Assembly: GCA_947627675.1 (NCBI GenBank)
Contig: CANQWY010000004.1
Location: forward strand, 1-59,056
DNA length: 59,056 nt
Source: an uncultured Bacilli bacterium
Lineage (GTDB): Bacteria; Bacillota_I; Bacilli_A; RF39; UBA660
Direction: 5' to 3'
Numbering within the stretch: the stretch's first letter is position 1; the number at the start of each line of letters is the position of its first letter. The notes beneath the pieces were generated by a model. The model did not search any database. It saw nothing but the letters and a program-made list of their open reading frames with translations, and was not told where the DNA came from. Below, in pieces: positions 46,244 through 55,620 of the stretch. The position numbers and the translations under genes are program-made.

Positions 46244-47134
46244 ATGTCAGTTTTTATTATTATTTTAATTATTATTTTGCTTATTGCTAGTGGAATTAAG
46301 ATTGTATCTCAATCAAAAGCTGTTGTCATTGAAAGATTAGGTGCTTATGATAGAACAATGACAACTGGATTAAATTATAAAATGCCTATTATTGATAAGG
46401 TTGCAAATGTAGTTTCTTTAAAGGAGATTGCGAGGGATTTTCCGCCTCAATCAGTTATTACAAAAGATAATGTAACTATGCAAATTGATACAGTTGTCTA
46501 TTATCAAATTACTGATCCTAAATTATATACCTATGGAATTGAAAATCCAGTTAGTGCGATTGAAAATTTGACTGCAACTACACTTAGAAATATAATTGGT
46601 GAATTAGAATTAGATGAAACTCTAACATCAAGAGAAACTATTAATACTAAAATGAGATCTGTTTTAGATGAAGCTACTGATTCTTGGGGAATTAAAGTTA
46701 ATAGAGTTGAAGTCAAAAATATTTTACCACCTAGAGATATTCAAGATACAATGGAAAAACAAATGAGAGCTGAAAGGGAAAGAAGAGAAGCAATTCTGAA
46801 AGCAGAAGGAGAGAAAAAAGCTGCTATCTTGCTTGCTGAAGGAGAAAAAGAAAGTACAATTTTAAGAGCTGATGCCAAAAAAGAAGCTTCAATTAGGGAA
46901 GCTGAAGGTAAAGCAGAGGCAATTTTGAAAGTAAAAGAAGCAGAAGCAAAGGGACTTGAATTAATAAAATCTGTAGAACTAGATGAAGCTACTTTGAAAC
47001 TTAAAAGTTATGATGCAATGGTAGAAGTAAGCAAAGGAGAAGCTACTAAAATAATTATTCCTAGTGAATTACAAAATTTAGTAACTGCAACAACAACTAT
47101 AAAAGAAGTTTTAACGGACAAGAAAAATAAATAA
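46244..47134 (+). CDS. SPFH/stomatin-like protein (slipin, QmcA type)
   Basis: 296 residues: N-terminal membrane helix (FIIILIIILLIASGI), then the SPFH domain with AVVIERLGAYDRTMTTGLNY and DTVVYYQITDPKLYTYGIEN. A long Glu/Lys/Ala-rich coiled coil follows (about 175-245, repeats of AEGEKKAAILLAEGEKES). Forms membrane microdomain scaffolds and works with the NfeD protein encoded directly upstream. ATG follows AAGGAG. A terminator follows. Confidence 0.94.
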   Translation: MSVFIIILIIILLIASGIKIVSQSKAVVIERLGAYDRTMTTGLNYKMPIIDKVANVVSLKEIARDFPPQSVITKDNVTMQIDTVVYYQITDPKLYTYGIENPVSAIENLTATTLRNIIGELELDETLTSRETINTKMRSVLDEATDSWGIKVNRVEVKNILPPRDIQDTMEKQMRAERERREAILKAEGEKKAAILLAEGEKESTILRADAKKEASIREAEGKAEAILKVKEAEAKGLELIKSVELDEATLKLKSYDAMVEVSKGEATKIIIPSELQNLVTATTTIKEVLTDKKNK

Positions 47135-47138
47135 TTGC

Positions 47139-47168
47139 CAAAAATCACTAGTTACCTAGTGGTTTTAA
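47139..47168. terminator. Terminator after the SPFH gene
   Basis: AAAATCACTAG and CTAGTGGTTTT pair around a short loop. The symmetric sequence could also serve the minus-strand gene. Confidence 0.75.
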
Positions 47169-47195
47169 TTTTCTGAAATTTGGGTCTATCATTTT

Positions 47196-47702
47196 TTAGT
47201 TTATTCTAATATCTTTATATATTTCCAATATACTATCATAATTCATAGAAGCATTGGCTGGCGATGGGCTAGGTAAATATATTGCTTCTATCTTAGTTTT
47301 ATTATATATAAATTTATTATATAAATAGTAAGCCTTTTTTCCGGTTGTATATATTTTTTCTATTTTAGTTTTATTTATTAAACTTTTTATATTATTTGGC
47401 TTAACATTTTTTATTGAGGAATCACTTGAATTTTTAATTGTGCAGCTTTTTATTACATCCCAAAGAGCAATATTATGTTTTAATAAGAAAGTTATTTTTT
47501 CATCTACAGTTAAAGGTACTTTTTCATTATATACATCACTTAATAGGTGCCAGAATTTATTTTGTTTATGTGCATAATAAAAATTTTCTTCTCTTGATTT
47601 AATACTTGGAACACTTCCTAGTATCAATATTTTTGAATTTTCATCATAAACGGGATTTATTTTATGAATTACTCTAGTTTCTTTCCTTGATATGTATTTC
47701 GT
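47196..47702 (-). CDS. Uracil/deoxyinosine-DNA glycosylase with an ACG in place of its start codon
   Basis: Removes deaminated bases (deoxyinosine or uracil) from DNA. The core ILILGSVPSIKSREENFYYA, QNKFWHLL and LPSPSPANAS are family motifs. The frame extends upstream of the first standard start (TTG at 47627), through KETRVIHKINPVYDENS, which belongs to the family. It reaches AAGGAG followed at the right distance by ACG at 47702 (ACG AAA TAC ATA). ATG to ACG would explain the missing start. Otherwise translation begins at a rare codon or at TTG 47627, losing 25 residues. Overlaps the preceding radical SAM gene. Confidence 0.75.
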   Translation of the reverse strand, partial: TKYISRKETRVIHKINPVYDENSKILILGSVPSIKSREENFYYAHKQNKFWHLLSDVYNEKVPLTVDEKITFLLKHNIALWDVIKSCTIKNSSDSSIKNVKPNNIKSLINKTKIEKIYTTGKKAYYLYNKFIYNKTKIEAIYLPSPSPANASMNYDSILEIYKDIRIN

Positions 47703-48607
47703 ATTACCATCTCCTTATCAATGTCGTCGAGTACCTGAAATTTTTTAGTCAACCAAAATGGTTCAATTAAGTCTTCTATTTTAGGATCTCCTGTTATCCT
47801 ATTTATGACAATTTCCTCTCTTAACAATTCTAATTGATCTATAACAATATCAATATATTCTTCTTTCGTTAAGATATGAAATTTGTTTTTTTCATACATT
47901 TTTTCTAATTTTGTTCCTTTTAATATGCTAAGCATGTGTATTTTTATACCTTGAATATCTAGTTGATTTAAATATTTTATAGTATCTAACATATCTATTT
48001 TTGTCTCGTAAGGCAGACCATTTATAATATGCACAACTACATTAATATTTTTAGCCCTAAGTTTTTTTACCATAGTTTCAAAATTTTCCAAGGTATGGCA
48101 TCTATTTATTAGAATTGAAGTTTTCTCATGAATTGTTTGCAGACCTAATTCTATTGTTAGATAGGTTCTCTTATTTAAATCTGCTAAATATTCTAAGCAG
48201 TCTTCTGTAATTGAATCACTTCTTGTTGCAATATTTATTCCTACTACGTTATCAAATTTTAAAACCTTTTCATACATAGATTTTAATTTTTCTAAGGGAG
48301 CATAAGTATTTGTTCTAGCCTGGAAGTAAGCAATGTATTTGGCATTTGGCCATTTTTTATGGAGCACATTTTTTACATTTTCAAATTGCTTTTCTAAGCT
48401 TTCATTAATATCTCCTGCATATTCACCACTTCCTGTTTTAGAACAGTATATACATCCTCCAGTACCAACTGATCCATCTATATTAGGACAACTCAAGCCA
48501 GCATTTAGGCTGACCTTAAATATTTTACATCCAAATTTATTTTTATAAAAGTAATTAAGAGTATGATATCTTTTATTATCTAGGGAATATCTAAAGGGAT
48601 TGTTCAT
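47669..48607 (-). CDS. TIGR01212-type radical SAM protein (YtqA/YhcC-like)
   Basis: 312 residues. The cluster-binding cysteines are in LSCPNIDGSVGTGGCIYCSK (about 33-52, C-x10-C-x2-C, this family's variant). HIINGLPYETKIDMLDTI and KIHMLSILKGTKLEKMYE follow. Family members are radical SAM enzymes of unassigned substrate. It overlaps the glycosylase reading frame downstream by 34 bases. GGTGGAAT precedes ATG. Confidence 0.92.
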   Translation of the reverse strand: MNNPFRYSLDNKRYHTLNYFYKNKFGCKIFKVSLNAGLSCPNIDGSVGTGGCIYCSKTGSGEYAGDINESLEKQFENVKNVLHKKWPNAKYIAYFQARTNTYAPLEKLKSMYEKVLKFDNVVGINIATRSDSITEDCLEYLADLNKRTYLTIELGLQTIHEKTSILINRCHTLENFETMVKKLRAKNINVVVHIINGLPYETKIDMLDTIKYLNQLDIQGIKIHMLSILKGTKLEKMYEKNKFHILTKEEYIDIVIDQLELLREEIVINRITGDPKIEDLIEPFWLTKKFQVLDDIDKEMVIRNTYQGKKLE

Positions 48608-48681
48608 TTATTCCACCTCAATTTCTTTTACTAGTATATCATATTTATGTTATAATTGTTATAGTAATACTTGGAGGATGT

Positions 48682-49812
48682 ATGAAGAAGAAAGTTAGAT
48701 TAAAAAAAGGTGCAAGAATTTTAGTTTCTATATTTATAATTATTATAGTAATTGTTGTTGTATTGTTTTTATTCTATTTATATTTGGAATCTAAATTAAA
48801 TAAAATAGGATATAGTGATACAGCAAGTTATAATATAATTAAAACTTTAAAGTTTTCTTATGTTGAAAACTATCCAAATAATAAAACTTTAAATGCTGCT
48901 TTTGAGAGCAATAATTATAAGGAGGATAATTTAGAGCATTATAGAAATATTACTTACGTAAAACAAAAAAATTTAATAAAGAATATTAATTTATTATTGA
49001 AAAAAGGATATAGTGATAGAGAAATTTCTATGATTGTTACTCATGGTGATGATAATAGTGTATCATTATTTGCCAAAAGAGAAGAAATAAAATATTTAGA
49101 AGAATTTTTATCTTATGATTTTGCTCGTCTTGAAAATTATGATAGATATCTTGCTTATATGGATGAATATGGTGATGATGAGGAAACTACTATTATTAAA
49201 GTTAATTTAGATTTAGACAAGGAAGACTATAAAGATCCGGTTGTTGTTAATGATTATAGTAAAACAGTTCTTGCAAATAAGCACCATTATTTAGGTGATA
49301 AATATATTCCTAAAAATTTAATTAAAGTTCCTTCTAGTTATACGATAAGTGGTGATGATGAGGTTAAAGGAGTAAATGAAGCAGTATCCAGTGCAATTAC
49401 AATGATAAAAGCTGCCAAAAAAGAAGGCCTTAATTTGCTTATTAATTCTGGATATCGTAGTTATAGTGAACAAGAAGAGGTTTACAATACTTATTTAAAT
49501 CTTTATGGTAAGGATTACTGTTTAAAATATGTTTCGCTTCCTGGATATTCAGAGCATCAGACTGGTTATTCATTTGATTTTGCAAGTGGAAATAGTAATA
49601 TTTTTGCCAAGTCAGAAGAATATAAATGGATGATAAAAAATTCTTATAAATATGGTTTTGTATATAGATATTTAAAGAGTAAAGAAGAAATAACAGGAAT
49701 AAGTCATGAGGCTTGGCATTTTAGATATGTTGGTAAAGATATTGCTAAAGTTATGGATGTCAATGAATTATCTTATGAAGAGTATTATGCAATGTACATA
49801 GATAAAAGATAA
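48682..49812 (+). CDS. D-alanyl-D-alanine carboxypeptidase, M15 (VanY domain)
   Basis: 376 residues: one N-terminal membrane anchor (about 12-35), a spacer of about 200 residues, then the VanY/DacB zinc peptidase. The ligands are visible as SEHQTGYSFDFASG (His and Asp, about 291-300) and HEAWHFRYVG (Glu, His, about 341-348). NSGYRSYSEQEEVYNTYL is typical of the fold. It trims the last D-Ala of peptidoglycan peptides outside the cell. ATG follows TTGGAGGA. Confidence 0.93.
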   Translation: MKKKVRLKKGARILVSIFIIIIVIVVVLFLFYLYLESKLNKIGYSDTASYNIIKTLKFSYVENYPNNKTLNAAFESNNYKEDNLEHYRNITYVKQKNLIKNINLLLKKGYSDREISMIVTHGDDNSVSLFAKREEIKYLEEFLSYDFARLENYDRYLAYMDEYGDDEETTIIKVNLDLDKEDYKDPVVVNDYSKTVLANKHHYLGDKYIPKNLIKVPSSYTISGDDEVKGVNEAVSSAITMIKAAKKEGLNLLINSGYRSYSEQEEVYNTYLNLYGKDYCLKYVSLPGYSEHQTGYSFDFASGNSNIFAKSEEYKWMIKNSYKYGFVYRYLKSKEEITGISHEAWHFRYVGKDIAKVMDVNELSYEEYYAMYIDKR

Positions 49813-49819
49813 GTATTTT

Positions 49820-49849
49820 GAAGAGTACTTGCATGACTCTTTTTTTTGT
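49820..49849 (+). terminator. Terminator of the carboxypeptidase gene
   Basis: AAGAGT and ACTCTT pair around a loop, followed by TTTTTT. Confidence 0.65.
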
Positions 49850-49866
49850 TTTATAATTTAAATATA
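49850..49866 (+). promoter_or_regulatory. Promoter-like 17-mer shared with the 28-kb paralogue
   Basis: TTTATAATTTAAATATA, identical to 27,993-28,009. It lies 20 bases before the ATG at 49,887. Confidence 0.45.
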
Positions 49867-49886
49867 AAAATAGAAGGAGAAAGAAA

Positions 49887-51534
49887 ATGAAAAAAGAAAA
49901 AAAGATATTGTTAGTAATACCCCTAATACTAACAATAGTTCTAATGGGGGGGGGTTACTTACGCCAAATATAGTAAGAGTATAGAGACTAAAAAGGAAAT
50001 AACAATAAAAACAGGTACAAGATACATAGGAATATATGGAGTAAATAAAGAAAATATAGAACTAGGACAAACATATACATTTACAATAGAAAACAGAGGA
50101 ATAGAAGATGCAAGTTATAGACTGTATATTGAAGATATAGAAAATGTTAATATAAGTTATAGTTACACAAAAAGCGGAATAACAACAACAGGGACGTTAG
50201 CAAGTAAAACAATAGATGAAGCCAATTTAAAAGTAGGAGAAAAAATAACTATAACAATAACATTTACAGGAAGTGGAAGTTATAAAGGAAAACTAAAAGT
50301 AGAAACAAAAGATTATTATAACAATGAGCCAAATGCTCCAGAGTTAGTAGGAGATATGATTCCAGTAACATATAATGGAACAAACTGGGTAAAAGCAGAT
50401 ACAGTAAATAATAACTGGTATGATTATAATAGAGGAGTCTGGGCGAATGCTGTAACGATAAAAGATGCAACTAAGAGAACAACATACAAAAATGCAGCAG
50501 CAGGAACAACTATAGATTTAAATTATGTAAATTTAATGTTAGTATGGATCCCAAGGTATAGTTATACACTAAGAGATAAATATGGCTATCAAATAGAAGG
50601 AGCCTCAACCCCAAGTCAAGCAACCCCTGGAGCGTTTGATATCAAATTTGTAGATACAAACACAACCGAAATGGGAAGCGGAAAATACACAGGAACAACG
50701 CCAACAGGCTATTTTACACCCTCATCATTTTGTTGGGGCAACAGTTGTGATGTAGAGTCAACAAGAAGTGATTCAGGAAATATAGAGTTACCTGGAATCT
50801 GGATAAGTAAGTTTGAACTAACAGGAACAATAAATGCAATAACATCAGTTCCTAATGCAGTGGGTATCGTTACTCAAAGTCATTCATCGTATTTCAATAA
50901 TATAAAAACACAGATAAATGGAAGTAGTGGAACAACAAACTATGGTTTAAGTGGAACGAGTTATGATACTCACATGATAAAGAATACAGAATGGGGAGCC
51001 ATGGCATACTTAAGTCAAAGTAAATATGGAAAATATGGTAATTCAAAATATACAAATGCTAATAAAGAGATTTATATAAATAATAATGTTAATTATATAA
51101 CAGGCTGTAGTGGAGGAAGCCCAAGTGCTAGTCAAAGTTCTAGTTGCCAATATACTTATAATATAGAAACAAATGGAACTGGGGCCTCAACTACAGGAAC
51201 AATATATGGAATATATGGTACGTCAGGTGGGATTTGGGATTGTGTCATGGGAAACTTAAATAATATTGTATCTCAGTCAGGTTTTAGTACTAGTACTATG
51301 CCAGAAGCAAAATACTATAATAAATATACAGGAACATTGGGAATCAAAGGCGATGCAACAAATGCCGATGGCACAGTAGACTTTTATGGAGATAGTTCCA
51401 GTAATGCAGGATCTTGGTTTTATCGTGGTCATGGTCCTATTAATGCTATTGCATCTGGGATATTTGCATTAACTACAAATAATGGTGCCGCTAACTCTGG
51501 ACGTGGTTCACGCCTAGTTCTTTCTGTTTGGTAG
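49887..51534 (+). pseudogene. Lectin-tailed surface protein, out of frame by one G (phase-off allele)
   Basis: ATG after AGAAGGAG opens MKKEKKILLVIPLILTIVLM, a signal/membrane segment, then meets nine Gs and terminates after Q-I. With eight Gs the frame would continue VTYAKYSKSIETKKEI without a break to 51,534 (548 aa). The downstream part is a paralogue of the 28,057 protein: NGTNWVKADTVNNNWY, VWIPRYSYTLRDKYGY, NTEWGAMAYLSQSKYGKYG and a hypervariable end from SWFYRGHGP. The intact downstream frame argues for a switchable rather than a dead gene. Confidence 0.85.
49946..49954 (+). repeat. G9 homopolymer tract in the signal-peptide codons
   Basis: Nine consecutive Gs, exceptional in a genome this AT-rich. 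It is exactly where the reading frame is lost by +1. Such tracts are classic sites of slipped-strand phase variation, and are also prone to sequencing error. Confidence 0.85.
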
Positions 51535-51812
51535 AATCTCTTTTATATAAAAATATAAGAAATTTAATTTTTTGCTAAATACATATCACCAATAAAGATT
51601 AGTATTATATTTTTATGGAGATTTAGCATATCATATAATTTATATAAATCTTTGAATAAATAAAAATAAATTTGATAGTTTTGGACTACAATTGCTATTT
51701 TTAACAATATTTATTGTAACTAAATATTAAAGTAATTTTCTATTTATATTGAATATAAAAATTTATTTTCGTATAATATAATTAATATTTATAAATTTTG
51801 GGGAGGTTCTTT

Positions 51813-52850
51813 ATGAATAGTATCAGTCAAATAGAAAAGTTAAATTATATGAAAAATCTTAATATGGATGTTTCAGAACTAGAAATGTTTATAGAAAAGT
51901 ATTCAATATATAATTATCGCTTTCTTAGCGTAATAATTACAAAGTTAATGACTAATTTTGAAGGAGTTGAATATCAAGCTATTCCATATTTTAATATATA
52001 TACTGATTTGAAGTATTTAATATGTGAAAATGACTTAACTAAGTATCCATGGGAATTTAATTTACCAACTTTAAAATATTCAAAATATAATAAAGTTTTA
52101 TTTGATAAATATGATAGAGAATTTAAGTGTTTATTTAGTCCTAGTGGTTATCCTGGAAGTTTTGAAAATAAAGAAGATGATTTATTTTATATACAAGATT
52201 TTGCCGATTACCTATTTAAAATTAGAGTTGAGAAAAATATTGTAAATATTAGTTTATGTGAATTAGAAAAATTACTTGAAGAATATTTAAAAATAACAAT
52301 AAAACAGCAAAAAGAAAGGCAAAATAAAAGAATTGAATCTACAAAAAAGAAAAAAGAAGAAAGAGTGATTAAAGATTTTCAATATTGTTGTAATGTAGAT
52401 AGACAAACGTTTTTATCAAGTATAGTTTATTTAATCAATAATTATTCAAATGATAGATATTTTGCAGCAGAACAACTAAAAGAAGAAAGACAAAATTCAA
52501 CCACATTAGTACTATATCAAAATATAAAAATAGTTGATAAATATGAAAATAAAGTTTTATCTTTTGATGGATTAATTGATGTTGATGCAATTTATCCAGA
52601 AGAAGAAAAATATAAGTATATTAATAAAAATAAGGATATGAATATAAGTTTTTATAATGTAAAAAAAGAATTTAAATCATTAGAAGATAATTGTGAAATA
52701 TACAAAATATTTATGGATAAAATAGAATCTTTATATGATAAATATAAATATAATATGCCCAAACCTGTTAGCAAAGAAGAAGTTTTACAAGCTCTAAAAG
52801 AAGTTTGCTCTTTATATAATAAAAATAATAAAGTTTTATTAAAAAAGTAG
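51813..52850 (+). CDS. Hypothetical protein, 345 aa
   Basis: ATG at 51813 has GGGAGG 6 bases upstream, preferred to one 15 bases earlier. The product is charged and helical, with no signal peptide. A basic coiled-coil region (about 165-185, KQQKERQNKRIESTKKKK) separates an N-terminal part containing FSPSGYPGSFENKEDDLFY from a C-terminal part ending in AGTL-free helices. Upstream is 278 bases of AT-rich sequence with a loose inverted pair GCTAAAT/ATTTAGC (51,574-51,630). Family not recognised. Confidence 0.6.
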   Translation: MNSISQIEKLNYMKNLNMDVSELEMFIEKYSIYNYRFLSVIITKLMTNFEGVEYQAIPYFNIYTDLKYLICENDLTKYPWEFNLPTLKYSKYNKVLFDKYDREFKCLFSPSGYPGSFENKEDDLFYIQDFADYLFKIRVEKNIVNISLCELEKLLEEYLKITIKQQKERQNKRIESTKKKKEERVIKDFQYCCNVDRQTFLSSIVYLINNYSNDRYFAAEQLKEERQNSTTLVLYQNIKIVDKYENKVLSFDGLIDVDAIYPEEEKYKYINKNKDMNISFYNVKKEFKSLEDNCEIYKIFMDKIESLYDKYKYNMPKPVSKEEVLQALKEVCSLYNKNNKVLLKK

Positions 52851-52856
52851 AAGATA

Positions 52857-52885
52857 AGTTGCCATTTTAGTGGTAATTTTTTCTT
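52857..52885 (+). terminator. Terminator
   Basis: TTGCCA and TGGTAA pair around TTTTAG and are followed by TTTTTTC. Short stem. Confidence 0.5.
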
Positions 52886-52945
52886 TTAAATTAAATCATT
52901 TTATGATATATTCTATTATAGATAAGAATAAAAGAGGGTGTTATT

Positions 52946-55369
52946 ATGTATCCACTTGGTCAGCAATTTGAAGTAGATTATAGTAAAGCTAAAAGTGATA
53001 ATAAGGCAATGGTTGTAGGAAGAAAATACCGTTTTACAATTATAACTGAAAGAGTTATAAGACTTGAATATAGTCCTACATCAACTTTTGTTGATATACC
53101 TAGTCAGCTTGTATATAAAAGAAATTTAGGATTACCAGAATTTACAGTTAGACAAGATGCGAATTTCTTAGAAATTAGTACTAAATACTTCATTCTTTCA
53201 TACATGAAAGAACAACCATTTATAGGAAGCAAAGTTGATCCTATGAAAAATTTAAAAATAACTTTAAATAATACAATGGATAAAGATAAACAAAGAGATT
53301 GGTATTATGGGCATCCCGAAGTTAGAAATATGAATGGAAATATTTTAGGGGTTGATGTTTCTATAAATAAAAATTATATGAGAGGTCTTTATTCGCTTGA
53401 AGGATTTGCTTCTATTAATGATTCTAATACTAAATTGCTTGATAGGGATGGAACTTTACTTGATAGACCTAATGGCAATATAGATATTTATATATTTATG
53501 TATGGAATAGATTTTAATCTTGCATTAACTGATTATTTTAAAATGTCTGGTTTTCCTGATATAATTCCTCGTTATGCATTAGGAAATTGGTGGTGCCGCA
53601 ATACTGATTATGATGATACTAAAATAGATGATTTATTATTAAAATTTGATAAAAAAAAGATTCCAATATCAGTACTTTTACTTGATAAAGATTGGCATTA
53701 TAGAAATTATGATAAATATAAAAATTTAAAAACAGGTTTTACATTTAATAAAGAATTGTTTCCTAAGCCAGAAGAAACAGTAAAAAAGATTCATAATAGA
53801 AATATTAGAGTTGGTCTTCAAATTAATCCAACAGAAGGATTCCACCCATTTGATATGTTCTATAATAAAGCTTGTGAATATTTAGGAATTGGTGATAATA
53901 GTATAATTTTGTATGATCCTCTTGATCCTAAACAAATTGATGTTTATTTTAAAATATATTTACATACTTTAGAGTCTTTAGGAATAGATTTTTTTTGGAA
54001 TGATTATAAGGGAGAAGATAACATTATAAAATTATGGTCTAGTAACCATTATCTATATATGGATTCGTGCAGGAATTCTACTAAAAGAGGTCTTATATTA
54101 GGTCGAGGAGTTGGCTATGCTCCTCATAGATATCCTATTTTATATGGAGGCTCTACTGAAATTGGTTGGGAAGAATTAAAAAGAGAAGTTTTTGCCTATA
54201 TTAATGCAAGTAATGCTGGGATTAGCTATTTAAGTTTTGATGTAGGCGGAAATCATGGTGGAATTGAAGAAAGTGAGTTATATATTAGGCATGTTGAATT
54301 AGGCTGTTTTTCTCCAATTTTAAGATTTCATGAAGCAAGAGGGAAGTATTATAAAAAAGAGCCTTGGCTATGGGAAGCTAAGACTTCTAATATAGTCAGT
54401 GATTATTTAAGACTCAGACATAGACTTATTCCATACATATATACAGAAATTTATAAATACTCACAAGTTGGAATTCCACTTATTCAACCATTTTATTATA
54501 ATTATCCTTGGTGTTATGATGATGCATTGTATAAAAATCAATATTATTTTGGTTCACAATTACTAGTTTGTCCTATTTTAACTAAAAAAGATTTAGTTAT
54601 GAATAGAACTATTCACAGATTTTATGTTCCTGATGGAATTTGGTATGATTTTTTTACAGGTAAAAAATTCCCAGGTGGCAAAAAATATGTTTCATTCTTT
54701 AGAGAAGAAGACTACCCAGTTTTTGCTCATGCAGGGAGTATTATACCTATGTCTAATAAAAGTGACCGAAATAATATTGGACTTCCAACAGATATGGAAA
54801 TTCAAATATTTCCAGGAACTAGTAATATGTATACCTTATATGAAGATGATGGAATTACCGCTTTATATAAAGAAGGTTATTTCTTAAAGACATCAATTGA
54901 CTATAATTATTTAAGAAGTAATTATACAGTTATTATACGTTCCGTTGAAGGAAAGAGCGGAATTGCTCCAGAAAGAAGAAATTATAAGTTAGTATTTAGA
55001 AATACTAAGATGGCTGATAATGTTAAAGTAATGTTTAATAATACTGAAGTAATTTCAACTAATTCTATTGATGGTAATGATTTTATTGTTGAAGTTAAAG
55101 ATGTTCCAACAGTAGGACAGCTTACGGTAAATTGTCGTGGTAAAGATATTGAAATTGATGCAGTTCGCCTAATTAATGATGATGTTAAAAGTATTTTAGT
55201 AGATTTACAAATTAATACATATTTAAAAGAAGAACTTGATACTATAATATTTAGTGAGGATACTATTCAAAAGAAAAGAATTGCTCTTCGTAAAATGAAG
55301 AAGAAAGGACTTAGTAAAGAACATTTAAATTTATTTTTAAAATTACTTGAATATATTAGTGAAGTATAG
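52946..55369 (+). CDS. Glycoside hydrolase family 31 (alpha-glucosidase/xylosidase type)
   Basis: 807 residues in family order: an N-terminal beta domain, then a TIM barrel from about residue 205 (PRYALGNWWCRNTDYDDTKI, IPISVLLLDKDWHYRNY). FFWNDYKGEDN (about 350) holds the likely nucleophile Asp and RGLILGRGVGYAPHRYPILYGG follows. The barrel continues with SYLSFDVGGNHGG (acid/base region), FSPILRFHEARG and the C-terminal beta domains (YTLYEDDGITALYKEGYF). It is probably cytoplasmic, as no signal peptide is seen. Substrate preference is not clear. AGAGGGTG precedes ATG. Confidence 0.93.
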   Translation: MYPLGQQFEVDYSKAKSDNKAMVVGRKYRFTIITERVIRLEYSPTSTFVDIPSQLVYKRNLGLPEFTVRQDANFLEISTKYFILSYMKEQPFIGSKVDPMKNLKITLNNTMDKDKQRDWYYGHPEVRNMNGNILGVDVSINKNYMRGLYSLEGFASINDSNTKLLDRDGTLLDRPNGNIDIYIFMYGIDFNLALTDYFKMSGFPDIIPRYALGNWWCRNTDYDDTKIDDLLLKFDKKKIPISVLLLDKDWHYRNYDKYKNLKTGFTFNKELFPKPEETVKKIHNRNIRVGLQINPTEGFHPFDMFYNKACEYLGIGDNSIILYDPLDPKQIDVYFKIYLHTLESLGIDFFWNDYKGEDNIIKLWSSNHYLYMDSCRNSTKRGLILGRGVGYAPHRYPILYGGSTEIGWEELKREVFAYINASNAGISYLSFDVGGNHGGIEESELYIRHVELGCFSPILRFHEARGKYYKKEPWLWEAKTSNIVSDYLRLRHRLIPYIYTEIYKYSQVGIPLIQPFYYNYPWCYDDALYKNQYYFGSQLLVCPILTKKDLVMNRTIHRFYVPDGIWYDFFTGKKFPGGKKYVSFFREEDYPVFAHAGSIIPMSNKSDRNNIGLPTDMEIQIFPGTSNMYTLYEDDGITALYKEGYFLKTSIDYNYLRSNYTVIIRSVEGKSGIAPERRNYKLVFRNTKMADNVKVMFNNTEVISTNSIDGNDFIVEVKDVPTVGQLTVNCRGKDIEIDAVRLINDDVKSILVDLQINTYLKEELDTIIFSEDTIQKKRIALRKMKKKGLSKEHLNLFLKLLEYISEV

Positions 55370-55390
55370 TATAATAATATTTAATTTAGA

Positions 55391-55607
55391 TGTTGGTAGG
55401 AGTAGTAGTAAAGCTTCTTTTTAAAGAGAGTTTGTGTATGGTGGAAACAAATATTTGAACTTTACGAACTTAACTATCTTATAGACATTCCGGGTAAGAG
55501 CGTTATATCTATAGAGTATTAGTTTATCTAACTTTTTAGCGTATTTTTTTACGAAATAAGGTGGTACCGCGGAATTTTTCGTCCTTATGTTATAAGGGCT
55601 TTTTTGT
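55391..55607 (+). promoter_or_regulatory. T-box leader of the leuS operon
   Basis: The T-box consensus AAGGTGGTACCGCGG lies at 55,558-55,573, followed by the competing terminator stem GTCCTTAT/ATAAGGGC and TTTTTT (55,581-55,606). The 5' part begins AGTAGTAGTAAA and contains TGGTGGAAACAAAT. Uncharged tRNA is expected to stabilise the antiterminator and switch on the genes below. I cannot place the specifier codon by eye with certainty. Confidence 0.9.
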
Positions 55608-55620
55608 TTTGGAGGTGGAT

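Noticed and set aside
55561-55620. A start of the small membrane protein inside the T-box.
   Set aside because: The frame passes through the antiterminator and terminator; the ATG at 55621 with GGAGGTG is clearly better.
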